A stretch of 64,000 bases of DNA from Microtetraspora glauca (GCA_000721275.1 JOFO01000002.1:277758-341757), one strand, 5' to 3'. Counted from the first letter of the stretch, positions 53,427 through 62,834 are shown. Numbers and translations: made by a program. Notes: generated by a model from the sequence alone, not told the origin.

Positions 53427-53549
53427 CGTGCGCCCCTCGGTGTTGATGCGTCGGAATGCGGGCCCCGCGATCGTAGGGCCCACAGATGCAACTTACCGAC
53501 GCTTTACCTAGTTCCCGTCTCCGGGGGAAGAGGAGGCAGGATATTGGTC

Positions 53550-54089
53550 ATGTCCAACGTTTCCCCCTCGGGCCCGCCGATGGCCTCCAGTCCCCTCACC
53601 CGCGCGGTGCTCGAGATCGACGAGTACGCCTCGGGTCTCGGCTGGGACCGGCCCGCCCGTCTCTTCGCCCTGGTCGACACCGCCCGGCTGCGGGCCCAGG
53701 CGCCCTCGCTGAAGCTCGGTGAGGACGCCACCGCCTACACCCCGATCGAGCAGGAGGAGATCCCCAAGGGGAAGCCGCTCGACGAGTTCCTCGGCACGAT
53801 CGCCTGGCCCGAGGCGGTCGCGGGCTGCGCGCTGACGGTGGAACGGCTGATGCTGCCGCCGTCCGCGGAGGCCCAGGTCCCCAAGGACCTCAGCGGCGCC
53901 AGGCTGAACAAGTGGGTGGCCGCGCACCCGGACCGCCAGGAGGTCCGGATGACGGTCGCCGTGCTGCGGGACGGCACCCGGGAGGCCGCGATCCGGCTGC
54001 GCGAGAAGGACTCCCCCACCGAGGTGCTGACCGGCCCGGACCTGGTGCCGGGGCTCGCCGAGGCGCTGGCCGCGACCTTCGAGGGCTGA
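53550..54089 (+). CDS. PPA1309-family protein (179 aa)
   Basis: Starts SNVSPSGPPMASSPLTRAVLEIDEYASGLGWDRPARLFALVDTA, the actinobacterial PPA1309-like pattern, and continues with TIAWPEAVAGCALTVERLMLPP. Predicted soluble; role unknown. The ATG is used, but an in-frame TTG two codons earlier has better spacing from AGGAGG. Divergent from the UPF0182 gene. Confidence 0.8.
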   Translation: MSNVSPSGPPMASSPLTRAVLEIDEYASGLGWDRPARLFALVDTARLRAQAPSLKLGEDATAYTPIEQEEIPKGKPLDEFLGTIAWPEAVAGCALTVERLMLPPSAEAQVPKDLSGARLNKWVAAHPDRQEVRMTVAVLRDGTREAAIRLREKDSPTEVLTGPDLVPGLAEALAATFEG

Positions 54090-54123
54090 GCCGTACGGGG
54101 CGCTGGGCCGGTTCCGTACCGGC

Positions 54124-55212
54124 TCAGCCCTTCGCGCAGCGCGGGAGGCCCGCGGTGTCGCCCGCGCGGAGCTTCGCCAGGGACTTCGTGGCGTCGTCGA
54201 TGGTGTCGACCTTGATGAGGGTGAGCCCGTCGGGGACGTCGCTCGCCGCGGTGGCGCAGTTGTCGGCGGGGGTGAGGAAGTACTCGGCGCCCGCGTTCCG
54301 CGCGCCGACCAGCTTCATCTGGATGCCGCCGATCGGGCCGACCTCGCCGTCGTCGTCGATGGTCCCGGTACCGGCGACGAACCTGCCGCCGGTGAGACTG
54401 CCCGGGGTCAGCTTGTCGACGATGCCGAGCGCGAACATCAGACCGGCGCTGGGGCCGCCGACGTCGGCCAGCTTGATGTCGATGGTGAACGGGAAGACGT
54501 GGTCGGTGCCCGCCTGGATGCCGACGATCGCCCGGTCGCCCTCCTCGGACTTCGCGGTGGTGAGGACCACCTTCCGGGTGACGGTCGCCTCCTTGTGCGC
54601 CTTCTCGGCGGCGGCGGCCTCCTTGGCCGGGACGACGGTGAACTCGACCTTCTCGCCCGGCTTGCGCTTCGTGACCTCCGCGGCGACGTCGCCGGGCTCG
54701 GTCACCGCCGCACCGTCGACGGCCTTGATCACGTCGCCGGCGTGCAGGGTGCCCTCCGCCGGGGAGCCCTTCACCACGGAGGCGACGACGACCCGGGTGG
54801 TGAAGGGGATGCCGAGCTCGTCGAGGGCAGCCACCTTGGCGCTCTCCTGCGACTGGCTGAACTCCTCGGCGTTCTCCTGGCTCGACTCCTCCTCCGTCTT
54901 CCCGTCCGGGTAGAGGGTGTCGTGCGGCACGACCACGTTGTCGTGCGCCAGCCAGCCGTAGACCGCCTCTACGGCGTTCATCTTGTAGTCCGCGCTGGTG
55001 ACCCTGACCGTCGTCATGTTGAGGTGGCCGTCGGTCGGGTAAGTCTTGCGGCCGGAGATCTGGAGGACCGGCTCGCCGCGCGCCTCGCCCAGCGTGTTGA
55101 CCGTGGGACCGGGACTCATCTCCGCGTACGGCACCGGGATCAGGACGCCGGCGATCAGCAGGCAGATCAGGACCAGGGTGGAGGCGAGCATCGTCGCGGT
55201 GCGGCGTGGCAT
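54124..55212 (-). CDS. YlbL-like PDZ / Lon-type membrane serine protease (362 aa)
   Basis: N-terminal membrane anchor (residues 8-28). A PDZ domain spans about 135-200 (VVVASVVKGSPAEGTLHAGDVIKAVDG). The C-terminal Lon protease-like fold has Ser in DVGGPSAGLMFALG and Lys in GGIQMKLVGARNAGAEYF, the catalytic dyad. It acts outside the membrane. Known relatives are YlbL proteins of Gram-positive bacteria. It converges on the PPA1309 gene. Confidence 0.88.
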   Translation of the reverse strand: MPRRTATMLASTLVLICLLIAGVLIPVPYAEMSPGPTVNTLGEARGEPVLQISGRKTYPTDGHLNMTTVRVTSADYKMNAVEAVYGWLAHDNVVVPHDTLYPDGKTEEESSQENAEEFSQSQESAKVAALDELGIPFTTRVVVASVVKGSPAEGTLHAGDVIKAVDGAAVTEPGDVAAEVTKRKPGEKVEFTVVPAKEAAAAEKAHKEATVTRKVVLTTAKSEEGDRAIVGIQAGTDHVFPFTIDIKLADVGGPSAGLMFALGIVDKLTPGSLTGGRFVAGTGTIDDDGEVGPIGGIQMKLVGARNAGAEYFLTPADNCATAASDVPDGLTLIKVDTIDDATKSLAKLRAGDTAGLPRCAKG

Positions 55213-55296
55213 GGAACGACAGTACGGGACTCGCCTGTGCGCGCACCCGTGGGGCGGTCCGTCCGGGACGCCGTCAGGGCGCGGCGGGGACGGCGG

Positions 55297-55509
55297 TCAG
55301 GACTCGGCGGGGGCCGGTTCGGACGCCGTGCGGAAGGCGTCGGCGCGGGGCGCGGCCGGGTGGGAACGCTCCATGGCGTCCCGGAAGCGGGCGTAGCCGG
55401 CGAGTTCGGCCACGTCGCCTATGGTCTTGTTCCTCTGGACCCAGCTTCCCCATATCGCCGCGCCGACGACTGCGAAAAGCGGAATCAGCAACCAGGCGAG
55501 CGCTGCCAT
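55297..55509 (-). CDS. Small single-pass membrane protein (70 aa)
   Basis: One transmembrane helix (AWLLIPLFAVVGAAIWGSWV) at residues 4-23, then a polar tail with RNKTIGDVAELAGYARFRDAMERS. The sequence has the composition of conserved short Streptomyces membrane proteins. Unknown function. Confidence 0.65.
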   Translation of the reverse strand: MAALAWLLIPLFAVVGAAIWGSWVQRNKTIGDVAELAGYARFRDAMERSHPAAPRADAFRTASEPAPAES

Positions 55510-55647
55510 CCCGACCTCCCATCCCCAGTGAGTTGATCAGCAGATTATTCATCTGTGCCAACAACGCTCGGGCCTGGGGGCCGGTTACGCAAATCGGGCG
55601 TTCGGCTACGGGGTGTCGGCGCGTCGCCTTGCCACCCCGAAGGGGGT

Positions 55648-55727
55648 TCAGCAGGCGCCCACCCTCCCCCAGACTCCGTCCGGGGGGACCCCCAGCCTCG
55701 GGGCGAGCGCTCAGCAGGCGCCCACCC
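55648..55727. repeat. 17-bp direct repeat duplicating the moaE 3' end
   Basis: TCAGCAGGCGCCCACCC occurs at 55648-55664 and again at 55711-55727, where it encodes the last codons and stop of moaE (minus strand). The spacer includes a C/G-rich palindrome-prone segment (about 55665-55695) of the kind scattered between Streptomyces genes. Confidence 0.75.
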
Positions 55728-56181
55728 ACTCCTCGGTGCCGTCCGAGAAGGTCTGGTGCTTCCAGATGGGGACCTCGTGCTTGAGGTCGTCGATGAGCTT
55801 GCGGCACGCCGCGAACGCCTCACCGCGGTGCGGGCAGGACACGGCGACGACGACCGCCAGGTCGCCCACGGCGAGGTCGCCGACGCGGTGGACGGCGGCC
55901 AGGGCGCGGACCGGGAAGTCGGCCACGACCTTCTCGGCGACCCGGCGCAGCTCCGCCTCGGCGCTCGGGTGGCACGAGTAGCCCAGCCGGTCGACATCGG
56001 CGCCGCCGTCGTGGTTGCGCACGGTGCCGACGAACAGGGTGGTGCCGCCCGCGGCGTCGTCGCCGACGGCGCGGAAGACCTCGTCGACCGAGAGCGGGGT
56101 GTCGCGGATGGCGAGGAGCTTGATCGGGTCGTCCGCGGCCAGCTCACCGGGGTGGTCGTGCGTCGTGGTCATGCGGTCCAT
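55711..56181 (-). CDS. moaE: Molybdopterin synthase catalytic subunit
   Basis: 156 residues. LFVGTVRNHDGG, VHRVGDLAVGD, CPHRGEAF and CRKLIDDLKHEVPIWKHQ are MoaE family motifs; the Lys in VPIWKHQ is catalytic. Converts precursor Z to molybdopterin with MoaD, which is not in this window. ATG 56181; a second ATG three codons later (MTTTHDH) is close. GGAGG is 11 bases upstream. Confidence 0.93.
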   Translation of the reverse strand: MDRMTTTHDHPGELAADDPIKLLAIRDTPLSVDEVFRAVGDDAAGGTTLFVGTVRNHDGGADVDRLGYSCHPSAEAELRRVAEKVVADFPVRALAAVHRVGDLAVGDLAVVVAVSCPHRGEAFAACRKLIDDLKHEVPIWKHQTFSDGTEEWVGAC

Positions 56182-56252
56182 GGTGCCGCACGCCTCCGAC
56201 ATCCCGGAATAGCGTTTTCGACCGGTGGACCGGGCCCCTCCGTCGGAGGGTC

Positions 56253-57362
56253 CTACAGGCCGCGCCGCTTCCGCATCTGCCGGACCAGGGCCGCGGTGCC
56301 GAGGAGGGCCACCGTCGCGCCCGCCGCGCCCGCCGCCGTGGCGTCCTTGCGGCCCAGCCGCCGGCCGGCGACCGTGTGCCGGCCCTGGACCTCCTCCAGC
56401 AGCGCCGCCAGGACCTCCTCGTTGGTCCACTTCGGCCGCCAGCCCGCGTCGTGGAGCCGGCCGACGCTCACCACCCACGGGTGCATCGTGTAGGCGAGGT
56501 CGCCCGCCGGGGACGGGGTGAGGCCGATCCGGTGCAGCCGGGCCGCCGCGCCGAGCGCGACCGCGGAGGGCAGCTCCATGCGCCGGATCCCCGACAGCTC
56601 CTCGACCTCCTCCTGCTCCAGCCAGCCCTCGCAGCCGACCGCGAACTCGCCGTCGACCTTCTCCAGGGCCGCGTACTCCAGGGCGCTGACCAGGTCCTCC
56701 ACGTGGCAGAACTGCCAGGTGGGCCGGGATCCGGCGACGACCAGGAGGCGCGGCGACTCGAAGTAGCGGGTCAGTGCGGTGTCCGTGCCGCCGACGAGGA
56801 CGGCCGGGCGGACCACGGTCACGTTGAGGCCGGGGTGGGCGCGGGAGCCGCGGCGGCCGAGCCGTTCGATCTCCAGCAGGTCGCCGACGCCGGTGGCCTC
56901 GGCGGTGGCCCGCAGCTCGGCATCCTCGGAGAGCGGGATGTCGTTGTCGGGGAGGGCGCCGTAGACCATGGTCGAGGTGCACAGCACGACCCGGTGGACG
57001 CCGGCCGCCGCCGCGGCCGTGAGGACGGTCTGGGTGCCGCGCACGTTGTACGCCGTCCGGGCGGCCGGGTCGGTCTCCAGGTCGAGGTCGACGGCGAGGT
57101 GCACGACCACGTCGGCGCCGCGCAGCTTCTCGGCGATGGCCGGATCCCGTACGTCGAGGACGTGCCAGGTGGCCTCCGCCACCTCGCCGCGCCGCTCGTC
57201 GACGGCGACGACCCGACGGACCTCGTCCGAGGCGGCGAGCCGGGCGGTCAGCAGGGCGCCGACGCCGGTGGCGGCGCCGGTCACCGCGACGACGGGGCCG
57301 CGCGCGGCGGACCGGGTTGAGTGGTTTCGCGCTCCGCGAACCTGCGGATCTGGGGAACTCAC
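56253..57362 (-). CDS. NAD-dependent epimerase/SDR family protein (369 aa)
   Basis: Extended SDR: VVAVTGAATGVGALLTARL nucleotide loop near residue 25, VVVHLAVDLDLETD, and CTSTMVYG near 130 for the serine. The usual YxxxK is less clear. A short hydrophobic patch at the C-terminus (about residues 335-360) may associate with the membrane. GTG start at 57362 with TGGAG upstream; earlier codons do not fit. The substrate, perhaps a nucleotide sugar, is unknown. Confidence 0.82.
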   Translation of the reverse strand: MSSPDPQVRGARNHSTRSAARGPVVAVTGAATGVGALLTARLAASDEVRRVVAVDERRGEVAEATWHVLDVRDPAIAEKLRGADVVVHLAVDLDLETDPAARTAYNVRGTQTVLTAAAAAGVHRVVLCTSTMVYGALPDNDIPLSEDAELRATAEATGVGDLLEIERLGRRGSRAHPGLNVTVVRPAVLVGGTDTALTRYFESPRLLVVAGSRPTWQFCHVEDLVSALEYAALEKVDGEFAVGCEGWLEQEEVEELSGIRRMELPSAVALGAAARLHRIGLTPSPAGDLAYTMHPWVVSVGRLHDAGWRPKWTNEEVLAALLEEVQGRHTVAGRRLGRKDATAAGAAGATVALLGTAALVRQMRKRRGL

Positions 57363-57553
57363 CGACCGACTCCAGAGGTTGTCTTCAGTACGTACGGGGA
57401 TGACGCGTACGGACCAGGTGGCGTCCATCCTGCCGCAGGGCACGGCCCGGCGGAGACGTGAGCCCATATCCGACCCGGATGTCTACGCTGGTGTTGTGCA
57501 GCGGGCAGTCGCCGCCGGCAGGAGGCCGGTGGCCCTAGGAGCCGAGGAAACCT

Positions 57554-58993
57554 GTGAGTGACACCCCATTCGGATTCGGCCTTCCGCCGGAGGAGCCGGA
57601 GGACGGCGACGAAGGCAAGAAGAAGGACCCCGCCGGAGGTGGCCAGGGGTCCGGCGGCCAGGGCGGCAACCCGTTCGGGGCGAACCCGTTCGGTTTCGGC
57701 ATCCCCGGCATGGGCGGCCAGGGCGGCGCGGACAACCCGTTCGCCGCGATGTTCGGGTCGATGAACCCGAACGACCTGGGCGCGGCCTTCCAGCAGCTCG
57801 GGCAGATGCTCAGCTACGAGGGCGGTCCCGTGAACTGGGACATGGCCAAGCAGATCGCGCGCCAGGTGGTCGCCCAGGGCACCGCCGACGGCGTCAAGGA
57901 CGCCAGTGTGGGCCCGGCCGAGAAGTCCGCGGTCGAGGAGGCGGTCCGCCTCGCCGACCTGTGGCTGGACCAGGCGACCTCGCTGCCCGCCGGCGCGCAC
58001 ACGGCGGTGGCGTGGAGCCGCGCGGAGTGGGTCGAGGCGACCCTGCCCGCGTGGAAGGAGCTGGTGGACCCGGTCGCCGAGCGGGTCGGCACCGCCATGG
58101 GCGACGTGCTGCCGCAGGAGATGCAGGCCATGGCCGGTCCGCTGATCGGCATGATGCGGTCGATGGGCGGCGCCATGTTCGGCCAGCAGATCGGCCAGGC
58201 CATCGGCGCCCTCGCGGGCGAGGTCGTCGGCTCGACCGACGTCGGCCTGCCGCTCGGTCCGTCCGGCCGCGCCGCGCTGCTCCCGCTGAACGTGACGGCG
58301 CTCGGCAAGGACCTGGGCGTCCCCGCCGACGAGGTGCGGCTCTACCTGGCCCTGCGCGAGGCCGCCCACCAGCGGCTCTTCGCCCACGTGCCGTGGCTGC
58401 GGGCGCACCTGTTCGGCGCGGTCGAGTCGTACGCGCGCGGGATCAAGGTCGACACCTCGAAGCTGGAGGAGGCCGTCTCCCAGCTCGACCCGACGCACCC
58501 GGAGCAGCTCCAGGAGGCGCTGCAGTCCGGCATGTTCCAGCCGCAGGACACGCCCGAGCAGAAGGCGTCCCTGGCCCGTCTGGAGACGGCGCTCGCGCTG
58601 GTCGAGGGCTGGGTGGACGCGGTGGTCCACGAGGCCGCCAAGACCCGTCTGACCTCGGCGGACGCGCTGCGCGAGACGCTGCGCCGGCGCCGCGCCAGCG
58701 GCGGTCCCGCCGAGCAGACCTTCGCCACCCTGATCGGCCTGGAGCTGCGTCCCCGCCGGCTGCGGGACGCGTCCCGGCTGTGGGCCTCGCTCACCGACGC
58801 GCGGGGCGTCGACGGCCGCGACGCGCTGTGGGAGCACCCGGACATGCTGCCGACGGCGACCGACCTGGACGACCCGGACGGCTTCGTCCACCGCGAGCAG
58901 CTGGACTTCTCCGAGCTGGACAAGATGCTCGGCGAGGCCGCCCGCGGCGACGCGCCCCAGGACGGCGACGGGGACGGCGGCGACGGCAAGTGA
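57554..58993 (+). CDS. Zinc-dependent metalloprotease, DUF2342 family (479 aa)
   Basis: Gly/Asn/Pro-rich N-terminus (residues 5-75, NPFGANPFGFG repeats). The conserved DUF2342 core then follows: LYLALREAAHQRLFAHVPWLR (AHxxxF zinc site) and LVEGWVDAVVHEAA. These enzymes resemble a coenzyme-F420-linked hydrolase type but are annotated as zinc metalloproteases. GTG start behind AGGAGCC. The stop shares bases with the next start (GTGA). Confidence 0.88.
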   Translation: MSDTPFGFGLPPEEPEDGDEGKKKDPAGGGQGSGGQGGNPFGANPFGFGIPGMGGQGGADNPFAAMFGSMNPNDLGAAFQQLGQMLSYEGGPVNWDMAKQIARQVVAQGTADGVKDASVGPAEKSAVEEAVRLADLWLDQATSLPAGAHTAVAWSRAEWVEATLPAWKELVDPVAERVGTAMGDVLPQEMQAMAGPLIGMMRSMGGAMFGQQIGQAIGALAGEVVGSTDVGLPLGPSGRAALLPLNVTALGKDLGVPADEVRLYLALREAAHQRLFAHVPWLRAHLFGAVESYARGIKVDTSKLEEAVSQLDPTHPEQLQEALQSGMFQPQDTPEQKASLARLETALALVEGWVDAVVHEAAKTRLTSADALRETLRRRRASGGPAEQTFATLIGLELRPRRLRDASRLWASLTDARGVDGRDALWEHPDMLPTATDLDDPDGFVHREQLDFSELDKMLGEAARGDAPQDGDGDGGDGK

Positions 58994-59511
58994 CCCTGCA
59001 CGACGACGCGGTCCTCGTCCTGAAGGAGTACGAGGGCCAGCCGGAGCTGCGCGAGCTCTACCTGGAGCACCTGGCGGCGCATCCGGACGGCATGTACAAG
59101 CCCTGCTCGGCCGGTCACCTCACCGGCAGCGCGCTGGTGGTCGACCCCGCGCGCGGGCGGGTGCTGCTGACCCTGCACAAGAAGCTCGGGCTGTGGCTCC
59201 AGATGGGCGGCCACTGCGAGGAGGGCGACCCGACCCTGGAGGCGGTGGCGCTGCGCGAGGCCGCCGAGGAGTCGGGGATCGCGGGGCTGACGCTGCTGCC
59301 CGGCGGCCCGGTGCGGCTCGACCGGCACCCGATCCCCGCGCCGTGCCACTGGCACCTGGACGTGCAGTACGCGGCGCTCGCGCCGACGGACGGCGTGGAG
59401 CGGATCAGCGACGAGTCGCTGGACCTGAAGTGGTACGCGTACGACGAGGTGGCCGCCGTCGCGGACACCTCGGTGGTGCGGCTCCTGGAGGGCACGCTGG
59501 CCCGCCTGTGA
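58990..59511 (+). CDS. NUDIX hydrolase (173 aa)
   Basis: Nudix box GGHCEEGDPTLEAVALREAAEE (divided across residues 71-92), matching GX5EX7REUXEEXGU. It hydrolyses a nucleoside diphosphate-linked substrate, not identifiable here. GTG start overlapping the metalloprotease stop. Confidence 0.9.
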   Translation: MTLHDDAVLVLKEYEGQPELRELYLEHLAAHPDGMYKPCSAGHLTGSALVVDPARGRVLLTLHKKLGLWLQMGGHCEEGDPTLEAVALREAAEESGIAGLTLLPGGPVRLDRHPIPAPCHWHLDVQYAALAPTDGVERISDESLDLKWYAYDEVAAVADTSVVRLLEGTLARL

Positions 59512-59518
59512 GGTGACG

Positions 59519-59564
59519 GCACGGCGAAGGGCCCCCGGTCGCGACCGGGGGCCCTTCGCCGTGC
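59519..59564. terminator. 46-bp perfect palindrome terminator (NUDIX / AIM24)
   Basis: Twenty-three base arms (59519-59541 and 59542-59564) with no intervening loop beyond the central bases. Bidirectional between two convergent genes. Confidence 0.88.
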
Positions 59565-59582
59565 GTGCCGCGGGGCGCGGGG

Positions 59583-60338
59583 TCAGTTCCAGGCGTTGTT
59601 CTGGTTCTGGCCGTGGGCGCCGTGCTGGCCGACGCCGAACTGGGCGGCGACGCCCTGTCCGATCGCCGCGTTCTGCGGGGGCATGACCTCGCTGGGCTGC
59701 ACGAGGGCGAAGCCCTGGCCGAGGAAGCTGAGCTCCCAGCCCTCGCCGGTGCTGCCGCGGCGGCTGCGGACGCTGGTGTTGTGCGTCTGGGCCTGCATCT
59801 GGACCCGCAGCGAGGTGGACCAGGCGACGATGGCGTCCGCGTCGGCGCTGACGTACTTCTCCGGGGTGACCTGGAGCATCAGCGGCTGGCCGGACGTCAT
59901 CAGGGCGACCTTGCCGCGGCCGGTGATGTTCAGCTGGTACTTGCCGGTGCCGGAGACCCCGTACTGGCTGTCGACGGCGATCACCTCGGTGTGGAGGCTC
60001 GTGTCGAGCGCGAGCACGTACGCGCTGTCGACGGTCAGGCCCTCGTGGTCGACCTCCACGACGTGGATGTACTGCGCCAGGTTGGCGAAGTAGACCGTGC
60101 CCTGGCCGGAGCAGCGCATCAGGTCGAGGCCCTCGCCGGTGCGGGCGCGGGCCTGCCGCTGGCTGCTGGACTGGTACTCGCCGTCGAAGTCGACGAGGCC
60201 CTGGTAGGCGACCATGGCGCCCTTGCGGGCGAGGATGTCGTCGTGGCCGGTGAGGCTGACCCGCAGCAGCTGCGGGTTCTGCACGACGTACCGCTCCTGG
60301 CTCTGCTGCTCGGCGTGGTTGAAAAGCGGGCTCTGCAT
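59583..60338 (-). CDS. AIM24-family protein (251 aa)
   Basis: AIM24 beta-barrel fold: ERYVVQNPQLLRVSLTGHDDILARKGAMVAYQG, GEGLDLMRCSGQGTVYFA, then LNITGRGKVALMTSGQPLML and WELSFLGQGFALVQPS. C-terminus Gln/Asn/Gly-rich. Third of three AIM24-domain genes in a row. In Streptomyces such proteins neighbour tellurium-resistance-like TerD proteins. Role unknown. Confidence 0.85.
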   Translation of the reverse strand: MQSPLFNHAEQQSQERYVVQNPQLLRVSLTGHDDILARKGAMVAYQGLVDFDGEYQSSSQRQARARTGEGLDLMRCSGQGTVYFANLAQYIHVVEVDHEGLTVDSAYVLALDTSLHTEVIAVDSQYGVSGTGKYQLNITGRGKVALMTSGQPLMLQVTPEKYVSADADAIVAWSTSLRVQMQAQTHNTSVRSRRGSTGEGWELSFLGQGFALVQPSEVMPPQNAAIGQGVAAQFGVGQHGAHGQNQNNAWN

Positions 60339-60357
60339 GATGTGTTCTCGCTCCCCC

Positions 60358-61038
60358 TCAGCCCCGGACCCGAAGCCGGTCGCTGCTGTCCTCGCTGGGC
60401 TGTACGACGACGACGCCCTGGCCCGAGAAGGCCATCTGGAATGCCTCGCCGCTGCCCCGCCCGATGAGGGAGGACGCCTTGAAGCTGCGCTTGCCCTTGA
60501 CCTTGAGGTTCGGCGACCAGGCGACGAGCGCGTCGGGGTCGACGTACGTCTCGTCCTCGCCCCGGCCGCAGTCGACGACGATCGGGGTGCCGCGCGAGGT
60601 GAGCGCGACCCAGCCGGTGCCGGCGATCTCCACGTTGAACAGGCCCTGGCCGGCGAACTTGGCGAGGCCCTTGACCCGCTCGACGCCCCACTGGAGGTGG
60701 GCGTCGAAGGCGAGGAGGTTGGTGCCGTTGACGGAGATCGAGTCGTTCTGGAGGTTGATCACGACGACGTCGGCGCCGTAGTCGGCGAGGTAGAGCAGGC
60801 CGTCGCCGGCGCACTTCATGATCGGCGCGCCTTCGCCGGTGGCCCACTCCTTGGCGACCTGGCGGACGGCGGGCGGGTTGGGCTCGTAGCTGATGAAGCC
60901 CTCGTAGGCGACCATCGAGCCGGCCCGGGCGTAGAGGTCCTGGCCGGAGGCCATGGCGACCTTGAGCATGGCGCGGCCGTGGTTCTCCATGCGCGCGGCG
61001 ACGGGGGTCGGGGCGAAGCCCGCGAGCTGCTGGTTCAT
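60358..61038 (-). CDS. AIM24-family protein (226 aa)
   Basis: Second copy: RAMLKVAMASGQDLYARAGSMVAYEGFISYEPN, LLYLADYGADVVVINLQNDSI, EIAGTGWVALTSRGTPIVVDC, SGQGVVVVQPSED. Separated by 19 and 14 bases from its neighbours, so it is cotranscribed with them. Function unknown; a membrane or envelope stress role is conceivable by association with TerD. Confidence 0.85.
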   Translation of the reverse strand: MNQQLAGFAPTPVAARMENHGRAMLKVAMASGQDLYARAGSMVAYEGFISYEPNPPAVRQVAKEWATGEGAPIMKCAGDGLLYLADYGADVVVINLQNDSISVNGTNLLAFDAHLQWGVERVKGLAKFAGQGLFNVEIAGTGWVALTSRGTPIVVDCGRGEDETYVDPDALVAWSPNLKVKGKRSFKASSLIGRGSGEAFQMAFSGQGVVVVQPSEDSSDRLRVRG

Positions 61039-61052
61039 GGTGTCGGGCTCCC

Positions 61053-62711
61053 TCAGACCTCGTACGGCTGGACGACGATGAAGTTGCCGGGGGCGCCCCG
61101 GAACTGGAGGTTCACGGTCTCCCCGCTGTGGCCGGGGAAGGCGTTGCGCCGGAGCCGGACCTGGCTGGAGAGGATCACCTGCGAGGCGGCGGACCAGGCG
61201 ACGACCGCGTTGCAGTCGGCGAAGGTCGTCGGGGTGACCGGGAGGACCACGGGGATGCCGTGGGTCTTGACGATCACCGTGCCGGTGCCCTGGAACTGCA
61301 TGGTGAACAGGGCGCCGCCGGGGATGCCGTGCCCCTCGATGCGGCGGACCTCGTACTGGAGCGACTCGTCGAAGGCCAGCACGTTCTCCGCGGAGACGCA
61401 GATGGCGTCGCCCTGGAGCTCGATCGGGTGCAGATGGGCGCCGTTCTCGGCGAGGAAGACCTGGCCGCGGCCGGTGCAGCGCATCAGCTGCATCTCCTGG
61501 CCGGTGGCGTTGCCGACGATCCGGCCGGCGAAACCGGCGCCCTTGTAGGAGAAGTCGACCTTGCCCTGGTACATGACCATGGAGCCCTGCCGGGCGAGGA
61601 CGGGGGTGCCGCCCATGGCCAGGTCGACCCGCATGAGCTGCTGGTTCTGCGGGGTCCAGCGGGCGCCGGTCGCGGTCTCCTTGAAGGGGGCGAGCGCGGC
61701 GGCGAGCCCGGCGCCGGTGGCGGGCGCGCCCTGCGGGACGCCCTGCGGCGGCATGCCGGGGGGCATGCCGGGCTGCTGTCCGTAGGGGGCGGGCTGGCCG
61801 TATCCGGGCTGCTGCCCGTAGCCGGGCTGCTGGCCGTACGGGGCCTGCGGCGGCTGCCCGTAGGGGGTGCCCGGCGGCGGGGTCTGGCCCGGGACCTGCC
61901 CGTAGGGGGCCTGCGGGGGCTGCCCGTACGGCCCGGGCGCGGCCGGCGCGGGGGGCGGCGGCACCGGGGCCGGCGCGAGCGGCGCGACCATCGTGGGCTG
62001 GGTGTGCACCGGCTGCGGGGCGGGCGGCGGGGTCGGCGCCTGCGGGCCGTAACCGGGCTGCGGGGCGGGGGCCGGGGCGGCGGGGGCGGCGAACGCCGGG
62101 GGCGGCGCGGCCTGGGCGGGCGCGCCGAAGGCCGGCGCGGCCTGCTGGGGGGCGGCGGGCGGCTGGGCCGCGGGCTGCTCCTCCTCCAGGACCTCTCCGC
62201 CGAAGTTCCGCAGCAGCGCCGCGAGGCCGCCGTCGAAGCCCTGGCCGACGGCGGCGAACCGCCACACGTCCTTCAGGTAGAAGTCGCCGAGCATGACCGC
62301 GCGCTCGGTGGAGAACTCGGCACCCGTGAAGGCGTACCGGGCGACCTCCTCGCCGCCGGCGACGATCCTGATCCAGCCGGGGCCGATCTGCGACATCTGT
62401 CCGTCGCCGTCGATGGTGGCTGTGAAGGACAGCTTGTGGATCTGCGGGGGGATCCGGTCGAGGGTGACGCGGAACGACTCGGTGTCGCCGGACTGCGCGC
62501 CGAGCAGCTGGATGGACTCCTCGGGCGACTTCGGCTGGTTGAAGAAGACGAAGTAGCGGTCGTCCGAAAGGCGCTCGTCGGCGTCGAGGCCGAAGCAGCT
62601 GATGTCGAAGGTGAGCCCGGGCGCCGCGATCTGCACGCCCACGTACAGATCGGTGCCGGCGGTCAGATCACTGATCTTGGCCTTGTGGCCGCGTTGGAAT
62701 TCCCTGGCCAT
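61053..62711 (-). CDS. TerD-AIM24 fusion protein with repetitive linker (552 aa)
   Basis: Residues 1-170: TerD-type domain (AREFQRGHKAKISDLTAGTDLYVGVQIAAPG..., DDRYFVFFNQPKSPEESI, calcium-binding-like acidic loops). Residues ~175-345: Pro/Gln/Ala/Tyr/Gly-rich linker with GYGQQPGYGQP repeats, probably disordered. Residues ~350-552: AIM24 domain (PQNQQLMRVDLAMGG, GGALFTMQFQGTGTV). A domain fusion that ties TerD and AIM24 physically. First gene of the operon. Confidence 0.85.
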   Translation of the reverse strand: MAREFQRGHKAKISDLTAGTDLYVGVQIAAPGLTFDISCFGLDADERLSDDRYFVFFNQPKSPEESIQLLGAQSGDTESFRVTLDRIPPQIHKLSFTATIDGDGQMSQIGPGWIRIVAGGEEVARYAFTGAEFSTERAVMLGDFYLKDVWRFAAVGQGFDGGLAALLRNFGGEVLEEEQPAAQPPAAPQQAAPAFGAPAQAAPPPAFAAPAAPAPAPQPGYGPQAPTPPPAPQPVHTQPTMVAPLAPAPVPPPPAPAAPGPYGQPPQAPYGQVPGQTPPPGTPYGQPPQAPYGQQPGYGQQPGYGQPAPYGQQPGMPPGMPPQGVPQGAPATGAGLAAALAPFKETATGARWTPQNQQLMRVDLAMGGTPVLARQGSMVMYQGKVDFSYKGAGFAGRIVGNATGQEMQLMRCTGRGQVFLAENGAHLHPIELQGDAICVSAENVLAFDESLQYEVRRIEGHGIPGGALFTMQFQGTGTVIVKTHGIPVVLPVTPTTFADCNAVVAWSAASQVILSSQVRLRRNAFPGHSGETVNLQFRGAPGNFIVVQPYEV

Positions 62712-62834
62712 GCGTAACGACCGTCCCCCATCCCGATGGCGAATGACTCGCGTCAGGCTAACCGCTGGGAGCGACATTGAGACAGGCCGGGGCGGTTCCG
62801 GTACGGAATCGGGAAGGACGGGCCGGAGGCGGGC

